Source: Blastomyces gilchristii SLH14081
Taxonomy: Eukaryota; Ascomycota; Eurotiomycetes; Onygenales; Ajellomycetaceae
NCBI RefSeq assembly: GCF_000003855.2
Contig: NW_003101680.1
Span: forward strand, 4,380,731 to 4,444,730
Direction: 5' to 3'
Length of the DNA stretch: 64,000 nt
Positions within the stretch are counted from its first letter, which is position 1. Each line of letters starts with the position of its first letter. The notes below the pieces were generated by a model. It searched no databases. It saw only the letters and a program-made list of their open reading frames with translations, and had not been told where the DNA came from. Positions 1 through 13,500 of the stretch are shown here, one piece after another. Position numbers and translations under genes: made by a program.

Positions 1-335
1 AGAATATAAGTCTGTTTCTATATAATAATATAAATATTGTCAGTGAGATGTAGAGAAACTGATTATTTATATCTTAAAATAGAAGACTTTGTTAATGATT
101 ATATTAATATAGAGTTAATTCTCAAATTCAATAGAAATCTAGTGTTGCTGTTCTCAATCTCTTGCAGAATCTATTAAATATTGAGATATTAAAACTAGAT
201 TTAATATATCTCACTATGCAGAGATCAAAGACTCAGTCAGATCTTGAGATATACTGAATTTATAGTTGTTAATATGCTGTTAACTTGTTCTGTTGACTCA
301 TTGTCTGCTGATTATGTATCAAATACTGTTACTGA

Positions 336-612
336 GGTATCTTTTTGTATTATTCTGCTGGAGATGGGCCAGATTGAGAGAAATAGTATGAGAGTGAGAC
401 TTGGTGTTGATGTCTAGATATACTGAAGACAGACTGCAGAGATTACACTTCAGAAGTGTTCATTGATTATATACTTAATATTATCATTAAGATATCTTTT
501 TGTATTTTTCTGCTGAGGATGGGCCAGATTGAGAAGGACAGTACAAGGGTGAAACTTGGTGTTGGTGTTTTGAAACATCAAAGATGAACAGGGTTTTTGC
601 AGAGATCACTTC
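336..612. repeat. Degenerate tandem direct repeat, period about 155 bp
   Basis: Two imperfect copies begin at about 336 and 491. Each has a T-rich stretch, then ctgctg, then gatgggccagattgaga, then a purine-rich stretch ending near cttggtgttg. The copies differ mostly by transitions. They lie upstream of the plus-strand gypsy relic and could be LTR or leader remnants; I could not find a matching copy downstream of that element's pol. Confidence 0.6.
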
Positions 613-654
613 TCAGATATCTCCACAATTACAGATCAAGGATCTTCCAAAATC

Positions 655-945
655 AAGAAGATTGGCGCATATGGCTAGGTCTCTTCACCTTACAATTTAT
701 ATGGCAATTTGGCCCGGGGTTGTGGTGTGATAGGGGAGAATGGGGGATAATCTCACACAGGAGTTTCAAACAACGTCTGGTTCACATTTGGCTGGATAAC
801 TCCACCACCACACGGGGTATGCGGTCGGCGATGGGGTCAAAATGCTCGTATGATCGAGGGCTTTTCGATGGATCTATCGGCGGGTTCTTATTCGAAAAAT
901 CGAGCGAGTTCGTGGTGGAGCGGGTCAATACTGACATCTCAGTAA
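655..945. other. Non-mutated GC-balanced island inside hypermutated DNA
   Basis: About 290 bp contains many CpG, CpC and GpG dinucleotides (for example ggcccggggttg and cggtcggcgatgg), while DNA on both sides has almost none. An open frame of 132 codons crosses it (597-995, plus strand), but I recognise no domain and do not call it a gene. It may be a short late insertion, or a segment below the length at which the hypermutation acts. No target-site duplication was visible. Confidence 0.5.
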
Positions 946-999
946 CTTATACACTCATGCTGAAGAACAGTAATGATGCAGATGTCATGAACTGAATAG

Positions 1000-3900
1000 A
1001 TTCAAATGTCTATGCACAAGCAAGAGTTTTCATCATTTGAACAGGCTTTCAAGTCTCTGAGATCACTTCTGAAGAAGTCACTGATCAATGTCAATATGAA
1101 ATATGCATCAACTGTAACTGATCAGAACATATTACTTTCAACTATCAATCAGTCTACATGCCTTCTCACTTAAAGAATGAATCAGCACCTGTCTGCATCA
1201 ATCACATTGCAGTGAAAAAAGATTCAGAAGATAACTATAAGAATGCTCTGATGAAACAGGGAAAAGATTAGCTTCTGTTCAAATTCACAAACAGAAGCTT
1301 GAAGAGATCAGATGACAATGATTTAAAGAGAAAATGACAATGAATACAATTCTTGTATCTACTGTGATTGATAACATGTATAATATGAAAGCTATAATAG
1401 ACAGCAGTCTATGTTACTATACAATGATAAAATCTTCAGTTATAAGACATTATAATCTTCAGTGTATCTTCTTATCAAAATTCTGACTTCTTGCAGAATT
1501 TAATGACTCAAAAGATGTTTGTATCTGTTACATGATGAAACTAAATATAGATGTAAGAGAACATCAACATGAAGATGTCTATACATATGAAGTTGATAAT
1601 CTTAATTATAATCTTATATTGAAACTTATCTGGCTATCTGAATAAGACATCTTGTTAAATACTTGAAACAGAAGCTTGATATTCTCTAATAATAATAGAA
1701 TTCATAAAGATAATATTCACAAGACTATGAATCTTACACAGATCTCTGTCAACACTTATAAAATACTTTAAAAAAGAAGTCATCATCAAAACTGCTGATA
1801 GAGTCACTGATAAGATTACTGATAGCAGAATTATATATCAATCTATTTCATCAGTCTAGCTGATATTAAGAAGACTCTAGAAAAGTTATCTCATATTACA
1901 ATAACAGATTCTTATACAAAACTTTCTTAATAATATCATGATTATCTAGATATCTTTTAATAAGATAATATTATGAATATATCTTCTTTACAAGACTCAG
2001 AAGTGAATTACAGTATCAAGTTAGAAAAGAAGAATGATAAGAACTCTGAGTCACTGTGAGACCCTCTTTATAATATATCTCAAGATGAACTTCTTCTTCT
2101 TCAGAAGACACTCAATGATCTGTTAGATAAGAGATTTATATATATTAGTAACTCTTTCACTGCAGCTTCTATTCTCTTTATAAAGAAGTCAGATAAAGAA
2201 CTTTAATTCTGTGTAAACTATCAAGATCTGAATAGATTGATAAAGAAAGATCAATATTTCTTATCTCTCATCAATGAAACTCTAGCACAGATTAGACAAG
2301 CTCAATAATTTATAAAACTAGATATTATCACTGTATTTCATAAGATTCATATCACTGAAGAAGATGAATAACTTACAGCATTCTAAATATATTATAATCT
2401 CTTTGAATAAATAGTCACACTCTTTAAACTGACTAACACTCTCAGTACATTTCAGAAGTATATCAACTAAGCACTCTGAGATTTTCTTAATAAGTTTGCA
2501 TCTGCTTATCTAGATGACATTCTCATGTTCACTAATAAATTCAGAAAAGAATATCAAGAGTATGTATTAAGAGTATTATAATAACTATGAGAAGCAGAAC
2601 TATCAATTGATATTAATAAGTGTGATTTCAAAGTTAAGAGTACTAAATACTTAGATTTCATCATAGAAGCTGGTAAGAAGATTCAAATGAATTCTGAGAA
2701 GATCTCTGTCATTCTTGAATGAAAAGCTTCATATACTGTGAAAGATATACAAAGCTTCATTGAATTCACTAACTTCTATCAGCAATTTATATGAAACTTC
2801 TCAGATATCTCAAGATTACTTACAGATCTCACTAAGAGAGACTCAGTATTTCAATGATCAGTGAACACTGAAGCTGTATTTATACAGATAAAGAAGATAT
2901 TCATTAATACTTCTCTGCTGATAATATTCAATTCTGATTATAAGACAGTTATTGGGACTGATTTCTCTGACTATGTGATAGAAGAAGTGATATTATAATA
3001 TAATAATAAAGATATTCTATAATCATATATCTTCATGTCTAAGAAACTGAGTCTTATTGAATATAATTATGAGATCTATGATAAGAAACTTCTCACAATT
3101 ATACACTGTTTAAAAGAATGAAACTCTGAACTCTGAAGTATCTTCAAATTTGAGATAATTATAGATTATAAGAGTCTCAAATACTTTATAACTATCTATA
3201 AACTTACTGAATAACAGATACAATGATCTGAGTTCTTAAGTCACTTTTATTTTACAATATACTATTATTCTGACAGTCAGAACTTGATAACAAATACTCT
3301 CTTATAACAAGAGTAAGATATATTATCTGATGTAACAGATACTCACTGAATGAACTGAGAGTACTAGCTCTTGAATCTGAAGATACTAGTTGATCAAGAT
3401 AAAACAGCTTATAACACTATACATACTTCTCTGATTAGAACTATACATACTTCTTCAGTTAGAACTGTCACTGATATCTTAACTTCTTCTGAATCTATAT
3501 TAGATAAGCTATAATATACAGTAGCTTAAATCAATGAACTTCTTTAAACACTTACTAAAGCAGTATGATAAAAAGTATTTCAATTTTTCTCAGAACTATG
3601 TATAAGAATTAACATCTCAGAATATTCAATTGATGATAATAACACTTTATAATTCTGTGAATAATACTGAGTCTCTCACTCTGAATTCTTACACACTCAG
3701 ATAATACAAGAGATACATAATTCATATATAACTGATTATTCAGACTGTGAATAACTGTGTAGAATAATCTTCTGAGAGTTCTATTAATCTGAGATATTAA
3801 ACAGTATCAGACACTTTATTCAAAACTGTAACTACTATTCTTCTATTATCTTATGAAAGAACTGTAGAAAAGATCTACTGAAATTACTTAATATCTCTAA

Positions 3901-4985
3901 TAGAATCTGATAAGATGTAGTAATTAACTTCACTGTTAATCTATCTGTGAGTAAAGATTGTAGAAATATTCTGATTATCATTGATTAACTAAGTAAAAAT
4001 ATAATATTAAAATCTTGTAATAAGATAAATACTGAATAAGTCATTGAAGTCTTCTTATAAAGTTTATTCTATCAGATATATAAGTTACTGAGATCAATAG
4101 TATCAGATTAAAACTGTCAATTTATAAGCATTCTCTGAATAAGAATCTGTCAAGTTCTTAAGATTATATATTATCTATTAACTGTCTATTATCTTGAGAC
4201 TGATGATGTATCAGAACAGATAATTCAGACTGTAAAGAATTATCTTTATAAATTCTATAATCACTTATAAGATAATTAATATAATCTTCTTCTATATATA
4301 GAGATCACTATTAACAGTTGAGATGCTATTTTAATAGATATAAGTCTGTTCTTTCTTACATATGAATATTACATGAAAGTGTTAAATCTTCTAGAGATTA
4401 TACAGTTCATATTAAATCTCTGCAGTCTGATTCAAATCACTGATAATATAGTAATAAAGCTCTAAGATGTCTATGACTGAGCAGAGGCCTTTATAGCAAC
4501 TGTAAAACAAGATTAAGAAGATTAAATTAATATCTGATGAGATTCCGCAGAGCAGTATAAGATAGAAGATCTTGTATAATTGAATCTCAAGAATATATAA
4601 ATCACATGTTCATCTTATATACTAGATTAACATTATATTAGATATAAAGTGATAGAAGTTCTAGATAGTCATAACTACTGTCTTGATATATTATTAGAGA
4701 TTTATAATATCTTTTATACAAGCTTACTCTGCTGCACTGTCACTGATCTGTTCTCTTCTCAACTGACTTTCAACTGACAGCTGCCAGATATCATAGAAGA
4801 AGATAACAAGCTTGAGTGAGAGATTGAGAATATTCTCAATGAGAGACTCTGCAGCTGTAGCTGATAATATTTCATGAAATGAGTTAACTATGATCAACTG
4901 ATCTGAACTCTGAGTTTCATGTTATCTGAAACAGTGACTCTTGACTGATAAGAACTGCTTCTGAAAGAGAAGGGCTAATGTGACA
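1000..4985 (+). mobile_element. Hypermutated Ty3/gypsy chromovirus relic, plus strand
   Basis: Reading the plus strand through many stops recovers gypsy Pol in canonical order. Reverse transcriptase lies at about 2,050-2,650, with FCVNYQDLN, KLDI and the catalytic block AYLDDILMF. RNase H follows at about 2,930-3,250 (GTDFSDY then KKLSLIEYNYEIYDKKLL). The integrase zinc region is at about 3,700-3,870 and the integrase core at about 3,900-4,330 (IIID, IVSD, then a degraded form of the usual HPETDG block). A chromodomain-like block sits at about 4,700-4,960. Gag should occupy about 1,000-2,000 but is not recognisable. Internal stops fall mostly where the family has Trp or Arg, as expected from C-to-T hypermutation. 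The element is dead, and no paired LTRs were identified. Confidence 0.85.
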
Positions 4986-5039
4986 GACTGTGCCTGATCA
5001 ATTATATAAACTATTTTATTACACTTTACAGATTTCAAT

Positions 5040-5190
5040 CACTTCATTCTCAAATGTGTACACTCTGATTCTCAGTCATTCTTGATTGCCAATCCTCAGC
5101 CGCCATGAACACATACACTCCAATTCTCAGTCATTCTCGATCGCCGATCCTCAGCCACTATATACACATATAAATATCCACTTTGATTGC
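5040..5190. repeat. Short tandem repeat, period 55 bp
   Basis: Two and a partial third copy of a unit containing attctcagtcattct, then gattgcc/gatcgcc, then aatcctcagc/gatcctcagc. The first copy starts near 5,060 and the second near 5,115. The second copy retains CpG sites. It lies in the otherwise gene-free segment between the gypsy relic ending near 4,985 and duplicated block A at 5,298; the rest of that segment holds nothing I recognise. Confidence 0.6.
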
Positions 5191-5297
5191 TGATTCTCAC
5201 ACTTTCTCTTTTCTTTCCTTCTCTAACATTTTTCTCTTTATTATATAAGACCTATATATTATACTGATCTATTCGGCGTAGGCCTCTTACAGAACTC

Positions 5298-7704
5298 AAT
5301 ATTAAATTATTAATTAAGAACTTGAAGAATGTGATAATGAAGAAATTATTCATATTATATATGACTGAGTCTTCTATATCTCTCTCTACTCTCTCTGTTT
5401 CTTTCTCTGCTGCTTGTCTTCAATCTTCTACACTTGTTTCTGTATCTGATTCTCTCTCTTCTGCTACTTTTGTTTCTGTAATTCTCACTTCTGCTACTTC
5501 TGCTTCTGCTACTTCTGCTTCTGCTACTTCTACTTCTTCTATCTCTGCTATCTCTGCTTTTGTTATCAGCTCTCTCTGTTTCAAGAAGATATTGTGTAGA
5601 CTTGATAAATCATATTTCTCAGTATATATACTCTCACTCTTCTTATTAATCTCTAGAACAATTTATTACATGAAGACTGTGTATAACATAACTATTTAAA
5701 ACTCAGTCACAGACATCAATTATTACATTTATTTTAAATATTTATAATGAGATAATTATTCATTTATATTAGAGAATGATTTCTCTTCTTAACAGTGTCA
5801 AGATTATAAGTCTTTTCTTTTTTCATCTTTTCTTTCTAATGCTGATTTTCCTGTTCTTAGAGAAAATTATTATAAGTTTTATTATATATAAAGTTATGAT
5901 ATTCACAGATATTAAGAAACTTTTTATAACTGTTAAATTCAATATTACAGATATATCTGCTCTAATGAATTTCTTTGAAATAATAGATCTATATCAGTCT
6001 ATTCTCTGATATCTGTCATTCAACTTTATGATACAGACAAAAGATATCTTTGTTTTCAGAAATGAGAATGCGGATATCATACTCTTTCACATCTATAAGT
6101 GTGAGACTTATACATCTTATCTGAGATGTTATTGTGAAAATGAGCTATTTATATAATGTATTCTGCTTTCTGCATTTCTCTGTGTCTCTCTCTCTCTTTC
6201 TGAGAAGTCTTGTGTGTGTTATAATTACATATATAACTCTAAGATCAGCAGGTGTTTATTCAGTAACTGTTCTCATCTCTGATTTTACAGTTTTATATAC
6301 TAATAATGATTCTTAGTTGCTTCAGCATTAGAGATTATTTTAATCTTCAAAGATAACAATGCTGCTGAGACTATTCTCTTCTACTCTTAAGCTTCTTCTG
6401 TTATTCTCTCTCTCTCTTCTGTAAGAAAGATTGTATATATATCAGATTATAAGTGTTCAGCTCTGAGTGATTCTTACTATTATTTATTCAGTTCTGTATT
6501 CTCTCTCTCTTTCATTTCTTTCATCTCTGTCCTCTCTGTTCTGACTTCTAGTTATGTGAATCTCATGCTCTTCTTCAATTTTTCTACATGCATGTATACA
6601 CATTTCTATATTAACATTTCAGTCAATCTTGTGATCAATAATATTAATGTCATACACAGAGTGATAGAGGAATTGAAGACATGTATAATGTTATTGTAAG
6701 AGTAGCTTGCAGTTCTCAAATTTCTTATGAATCTTGAGTTTTGAGATTTCCTTTTTTTTTGACATTTTTCAGATGATGTGATGTTGAAAATAGATTAAAT
6801 ATATAATGTATGAAAATGAATAAAATGTGTATAATAACATTTATCTTTTACAGCTGATTCTTATAGTTGATGATTAATTCATTATTTCTTCTCTTTTCTT
6901 ATACTTTTTCTTTATTTACTAGTTACTACTCTTACATGATGCCCCGGTGGCTGAATGGTTAATGCGGCCACCCGGTAGTGCCTTGGCGTGGGAAACCAAG
7001 GCGCGTGGGTTCGAAACCCGCAGGGGATACATTAAATCTGAAACTCAAGCACCTCAGGTTTCTAATAAATACAGAGATGTACAAATCACTTCAATGAATC
7101 ACTCTATGTTCCTGGGCTGAGAAGTTATTATCGCATGTATCTAATTGTTACTTCTTTGTATTTTCCTATGTTCTTGTTATCTTGGCGTGGTCTCAACACC
7201 TGTATTTCCTCCTGTATAACCAACACTTGACCTGTATTTAACATCACGCAAGGACTCATCATAAGCTCCGCTTGCATATGAGTATAATGAAAGAATAATA
7301 ATAATAATAATAACTCTTACATAATCTCTATATAATATAGTGTTTAATAGCTAGGTTTGACAGCTTTCATCTTGTGATTCTGTCTTATATATTATACTGT
7401 CTCTCTTCATCTGCTTAGATCACTATAGTGAATAACTCATTGAAACTAATCTTATCTGATCTCTGAGCATTCTCAGAGATTGAGATGACTTAGTCTTACA
7501 TATCTGCAGATGTTTCAGATGCTTTATTCTCTGATATCTCTATAATTAAACTGATGTAAACAGTTGAATTCAACTCTGAATCTCTTTTTCTTCTGTGATC
7601 TGACTTATATACAAGTCTGTCACTCTGAGATCACTCTTTACTGTGTTATATCTACTGTCTGTGACATATTATCATACAACTGACTACAGTTTTATCACTT
7701 ATTA
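5298..7704. repeat. Duplicated ~2.0 kb block, copy A (with SINE insertion)
   Basis: Block A matches 8,488-10,514 (block B) end to end. After subtracting the 385 bp added by the SINE and its duplication, A is about 2,022 bp against 2,027 bp for B. Differences are overwhelmingly transitions. Short plus-strand open frames occur at equivalent places (5,322-5,699 and 8,412-8,870; both contain IMKK, QSST and FKKILCRLD), but on hypermutated, low-complexity DNA. Block B directly abuts the end of the minus-strand gypsy pol region at 10,515, so A and B are most simply the 3' portion of that family, read on the minus strand. No protein function is recognised. Confidence 0.75.
6938..7312 (+). mobile_element. 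tRNA-derived SINE with (AAT)n tail and target-site duplication
   Basis: A 375-bp insertion begins with a tRNA-like head. It has an A box tggctgaatgg at 6,948-6,958 and a perfect B box ggttcgaaacc at 7,008-7,018 inside a T-arm-like stem. A 7-bp hairpin gccttgg/ccaaggc lies between them. About 260 bp of tRNA-unrelated body follows, then an (AAT)n tail at about 7,293-7,312. The 10-bp duplication actcttacat flanks it at 6,928-6,937 and 7,313-7,322. The paralogous block B has the empty site at about 10,118-10,127. The head keeps its CpGs while the surroundings are hypermutated. It needs a LINE partner for movement; see the LINE at 17,015. It is not a functional tRNA gene: no standard anticodon arm could be drawn. 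Confidence 0.9.
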
Positions 7705-7872
7705 AGATGTGATTCAAAGATTGCTTGAGTCAGTATATAATTACAGATGTACGCCGGCTTCTTATATATGTTATACTAAATTAATTAGTGGTTGCTATGA
7801 CCTCTTTACATTTGTAAGTATGTTCAGAAGTGGCTGTGTTATTATTCAGCAGTTATACATTCTTTCAAATTA
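7705..7872. repeat. Copy of a ~162-bp short element (left copy)
   Basis: This closely matches 15,775-15,945. Both start with agatRtgat then tcaaagRttgcttgag, and share the block cttcttatatatgttatac followed by taaattaattagtgg. This copy has lost CpGs that the other retains and lacks a recognisable duplication on its right side. It joins block A directly, at the point equivalent to the block B/gypsy junction. Confidence 0.7.
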
Positions 7873-8487
7873 CATTCTTCTTCATCAGATTCAGTCACAC
7901 TCATATAATCATGATATAAGCTCTAGCTTCATACGGATTAGCGTGTCACTAGTATTTGTGATCATACAGTCTATTTCTGATCTGACTAGTATACTTCTTA
8001 CACTCTTACAAAGAAACTTTCACTATATTACATTATTCATTCACTAACTTTTTTCATTCTTTAATCATCTTCTTCATCATTGTCATTATTAAACATTATT
8101 ATCTTATTCAGGATTTCTGTCTCTTCTTTTATTTCACATTTTCTATTCATTTATCTATCACATTATATGCATTTCTGATGATAGCCTCTCATTCTTATAA
8201 TAAGTGTCATTGTAGTGCTCATATCAGGCAGTTTATTAGCAGTAAGTATAACATGTTATGAAATATAATCAGGACTTGTTTTCTTCTAACAATCATCAGA
8301 ATATATTATTATAAATGATATATCTTCTTCATCTTCTTATACATTCTTAACTGTTTTTCTTCTCAGTGAGCTTCTGATCATGTTTTCTAACACAATTTTA
8401 CATAGACACAGATGCTGATGTTTGTTTTTATTTACATAGAATCTTCATGTGTTGACAGATTCATATTCACTAATGATAGTGAATATC
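7873..8487. other. AT-rich spacer, nothing recognised
   Basis: Hypermutated AT-rich DNA between the short element and block B. No homology to other parts of the window, no RNA gene and no supportable coding region was seen. Confidence 0.5.
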
Positions 8488-10514
8488 TTAATATTAAATC
8501 ATTGATTGAGAACTTGAAGAATGCAATAATGAAGAAATTATCTGTGTCATGTGTAACTGAGTCTCTCACATTTCTCTCTATCTCTTCTGTCACTGTTTCT
8601 TTCTCTGCTGCTCTCTTTCAATCTTCTACTCTTATCTCTATTTTCAGTTCTTCTGCTTCTACTATCTCTGTTTCTGTAATTCTCACTTCTGCTACTTCTG
8701 CTCTCTTTGTCTCTATTACTGCTTCTGCTTTCATTATCAGCTCTTCTCATTTCAAGAAGATATTATGTAGACTTGATGAATTATATTTCTTAGTATGTAT
8801 ACTTCTGTTCTTCTTATCAATCTCTAAAACAATTTATTGTATGAAGACTGTGTATAACACAACTATCTAAAGCTCAGTTACAGACACTGATTATTATATT
8901 CATTTTAAGTATTTATAATAAGATAATTATTCATTTATACTGAAGAATTATCTCTCTTTTTAACAGTGTTAAGATTATAAGTCTTTTCTTTTTTCATCTT
9001 TTCTTTCTGACACTGATTTTTCTGTTCTTAGAGAAAATCATTATGAGTTTTATTATATACAAAGTCATGATATTCACAGACACTAAGAAACTTTTTACAA
9101 TTATCAAATTCAATATTACAGATACATTCACTCTGATAAATATCTTCAGAATGATTAATCTGTATCAGTCTATTCTCTGATATTTATCATTCAACTTCAT
9201 AATACAGATAAAGAATATCTGTATTTTTAGAAATAGAAACACAGATATTGTACTTTTTTACATCTGCAGATATAAGACTCATACATCTTATCTAAAGTAT
9301 CATTGTGAGAATGAGTTATTTATGTACTGTGTTCTACTTTCTGTATTTCTCTGCATCTCTCTCTCTCTTTCTGAGAAGCCTTATGCATGTTATAATTATG
9401 TATACAATTCTAAGACCAGCAGATGTTCATTTGATAACTGTTCTCATCTCTGATTTTACAGTTTTCATACATTAAAAATGATTCTTAGTTGCTTCAGTAT
9501 CAGAGATTATTTTAATCAAAGATGATAACATCACTAAGACTACTCTCTCTCACTCTTAAGCTTCTTTCAGTGCTTTCTCTTCCTCTTCTGCAGAGAAGAT
9601 TCAAGATTGTGTGTATATCAGATTATAAGTGTTCAGTCTCAGATAACTTCTATCATTGTTTATTCAGTTCTACATTCTCTCTCTCTTTTATTTCTTTCAT
9701 CTCTGTTTCTTCTGCTCTGACTTCTGATTCTGCAGGTCTCACACTCTTCTTCAATTTTTCTACACACATGTGTACACATTTCTATATTGGCATTTCAGTC
9801 AATCTTGTGATAAATGATATTAATGTCATACACAGAGTGATAGAGGAATCAGAGACATGCACAGTATTGTTATAAGAGTAGCTTGCAGCTCTTAAATTTC
9901 TTACAGATCTCAAGTTTTGAGATTTTCTTTATTTTTGATGTTTTTCAGGTGGTGTGACATTGGAAATAGATTAAACATGTGATGTATGAAAATGAATGAA
10001 GTGTGTATAATAACATTTATCTTTTTACAGCTGACTCTTACAGTTGATAATTAATTTATTATCTCTTAAGTTATTCTCTTTTCTTTTCTTACACTTTTTC
10101 TTTGTCTGCTAGTCACTACTCTTACACAACCTCTATATAATACAGTGTTCAGTGACTAGATTCAGCAGCTTTCATCTTGTGATTCTGTCTCACACATTAT
10201 ACTGTCTCTCTTCGCCCGCTCAGACCACTACAGTGAACAGCTTATTAAAACTAATCTCACTCAATCTCTGAGCATTCTCAGAGATTGAGATGACTTGATC
10301 TCATGTGTCTGCAGATGGTTCAGATGCTTCATTCTCTATTGTCTCTGTGATTAAACTGATGTAAACAGTTAAATTTAACTCTGAATTTCTTTTTCTTCTG
10401 CAATCTGACTCACATGCAAGTCTGTCACTCTGAGACTGCTCTTTACTGCATTGCATCTGCTGTCTGCAGCATATTATCATACAATCAGCTACAGTCTTAT
10501 CACTTATTAAAGTG
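8488..10514. repeat. Duplicated ~2.0 kb block, copy B (empty SINE site)
   Basis: Homologous to block A along its length, lacking the SINE. It joins the minus-strand gypsy body at 10,515, near tatcacttattaaagtgtgg. A 78-codon minus-strand open frame (10,301-10,537) runs across the junction, so pol or a downstream frame probably extended into this block. The Arg/Ser-rich minus-strand frame at 8,547-8,750 lies opposite a Ser-rich plus-strand frame. Both look like products of the TCT/AGA-biased composition rather than real proteins. Confidence 0.7.
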
Positions 10515-13500
10515 TGGTTTTTGTCTGATTTCTTCATTTCTTCTCATTCTTTCCTTGTAATCATGAAAAGATTGAAATAAGTGAGATTATCTAATTTATA
10601 AGCATCTATGATTTCTCTTACTTTATGAGGCTTTTCAATTATAAGTCTCTTCTTTTTCAATACTGATGATAGTGCTGTAAATAATTATAATTCACTCAGG
10701 TCTTGCATCTTCATCTTTATAAGATATGAATTATTTATTAAGTTGTATAAGATTCATCTCTCTGATTCCTTCAATGTATATATTCTCAGAGAATGTGATT
10801 TGAGTATTTTATAGAGCTTAAATCATCTAGATTGAAACTTCTCAGAACTCTCATTATATATGAAAACTCATGTTCTTATTTTAAGACTCAATTTCTTAAC
10901 TAGTGAGTCTTGTATTCTTTTTGATTGAATTACTCAGTTCAGAAGTAACTTATTAACTTTTACACATGCATGACTGATCTCTTTCAATTCTGATTCTATG
11001 TTCACAACTGCTGTGTTCACAACTGCTGTTTTCTTTCTCACTTTTTCTGAAGCATTCTCTGAGATGCATAGATGCAACTCATACAATAGATAGAATGATG
11101 AATACTTAAAGACTGTATACTGCTGAATTTGCATGGCTAATAGCATCTGACTGAGATATTCATCTCATAATCTTGTAGACTTGCTCACTAGATATTTTAT
11201 CAGCATATTACTCAAGATTTCATTCAAGTGTTTTATCTTCTCATTCATTCATGAGTGATATAATGTTGTTTCACAATGTCTTGTCTGTAACTGGCTCATG
11301 AAATGCCTTATCACTTCTTCTATGAGATTTACATCATTATCAGTTAGAATCTCGCACGGCATTTCATAGTTGACATAGATTTCATTATATAGAAACTTCA
11401 TCATCATCTTCTCTATTATCTCTGAAACTGCTTTCACAACTGGCCAGTTAGTAGTGTAGTCAATAGCAGTGATTATTCAATGATTTTCATTTGATATTCA
11501 TGATAATATATCTATGAGATTCATTCTTCATTATTTGAACAGTTGTATCATACATTTCATCTGATATTGCACTTTCTTGCATTCTAATCCTTTCTTAGAT
11601 TCTTTTATAATCTGATAATTCAGACACTCATGAGTGTATATCTGAATATTCTCAGTCATGCTTAGTCAGTACACTCTTGATTTGAGTATACTCATGAATT
11701 CAGAGCTTTCTAAGTAACTGAATTCTTTATGCATTTAAGTTACTAAGTTATGTCTAAATGAATGTTCTAGATAGAGAGCTTTCATATATTCTAGATTACA
11801 GTAAAGCATAATATCATTTTTCAATTTTCTTGATTTGAAGTTCAGAAGTATCTCTTCTACTACTTTTATAAGACACTTAATATCTGATATCTTGCTGTTC
11901 TTCAAGTAAGAGATTATTATATTCACTTATTCTGATTTCTTGCATTTTCTCAGTGTATTTAACATGAACTTCTCTTATATCTGATTCACAGAATTCTCAC
12001 TCATGAAATCAGGTCTGTGACTGATTGCATCAGATATTACTGCATTCAATTTCTTTTAGTGTTTGATATAAGGATTATATACTTGAAACTTCAAGATTCA
12101 ACATGCTAAGCATTTAAAAGATTTTATCATTGATTATAGATAGATGAGACTTTTGTGATCTATGATTATTATTATTGTATAACTATTATTAATATATCTA
12201 TTCTACAATATCAGCATGTGCTTAATCACTGATAATTTCTTTTCATGCACTGAGTAATTGAGTTCAGTGTCTAATAGTTTTCTATTATTATATATCATCA
12301 GATATAGCTTGTTATTCTTACTCATCTGTAGAAGAGTGTCTCTGATAGCTCATTCAGATGCATCTATCTCAATGTAGAAAGATTTATCACAATCTGATTG
12401 AATAAGTACTGAGAATGTTATTATACATTCTCTCAGTGTGAGAAAAGTCTCTTCATATACAGTATTTTAGATAATTGACTGAAACTTCTTCTTCTGCAGA
12501 TTAGCATCTGTTTCTCTTAAGAGATCTGAGAGTGATGCAGCTATTCATGTGAAATCTTTGATGAATCTGTGATAATATGAGATCAACTTAAGAAACTGTT
12601 ATATATAATGTATATTTCTTAGCTGTGATTAATTCACTATAACATTCAATTTCTCTGAGATGAGATATATACAGTCATCACTTACTATATATTTCATAAA
12701 CTTCAACTCTTCTATTTCAAACACACACTTTGTTAATTTAATGTAGAGCTTATACTCTGTCAGAGTTATAAGCACTTTATCAAGATACTTCAGATATTCA
12801 TTGTATGAGTTTGAGAAGACTAGAATATTATTCAGATATATGAGATATGAGATTTCATTCTGTTTATAAAGAATTGTATTCATCATTATTTAAAAGATAA
12901 TAGACATATTTATCAGACTGAATGATATTATCAGAAATTTAAACTTCTTTCATTGTGTATTAAATGCAGTTTGCAGTACTAACAGTTTGTCTACACAGAT
13001 CTATCAGTATTCTGAGAGAAGATTAATCTTTGATAGATATCAGGCATTTTTAACTGTATTTAACTGTTATTGAATCTGTGACAGTGAATATTCATTCTTG
13101 ATTGTAAGCTTGTTAATTGTTTAATAATTGATACATATTTATCACTCTTCATTCATCTTTTTCATGAATAGAACTGAAAAGTCTCATGTGCTTGATGAGA
13201 ATTATATAAGATTATGTTCTAGAAGATCTGTGATCTGACACTTCTATTCTTCAAGATATGTTTGCAACAGAGAATATACATTTTGATTGACTAGTTTCAC
13301 ATTTCTCATGTCAATCTCATGTATAAATCCTCATTTCAGCAGCAATTCTGATGAAAGATCTGTTCAGAAGATCTTCTCATACTTCTTCAGAAGTTTCTTC
13401 ATACACTTATTCTTTCATATATCTTTTATCTTGATTTCCTTCACTTTCAGATTCTGTATGATATACAGAATGCTTTTGAATGAGGTCTTGCAAATCATTC

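Noticed and set aside
6938..7029. A functional tRNA gene
   Set aside because: The A and B boxes are good, but the anticodon arm is not tRNA-like, and the unit continues into a body, (AAT)n tail and TSD, so it is a SINE head.
8547..8750. Arg/Ser-rich minus-strand frame resembling an SR protein
   Set aside because: It lies opposite a Ser-rich plus-strand frame in TCT/AGA-biased hypermutated DNA. Both are composition artefacts, and the homologous block A does not keep it.
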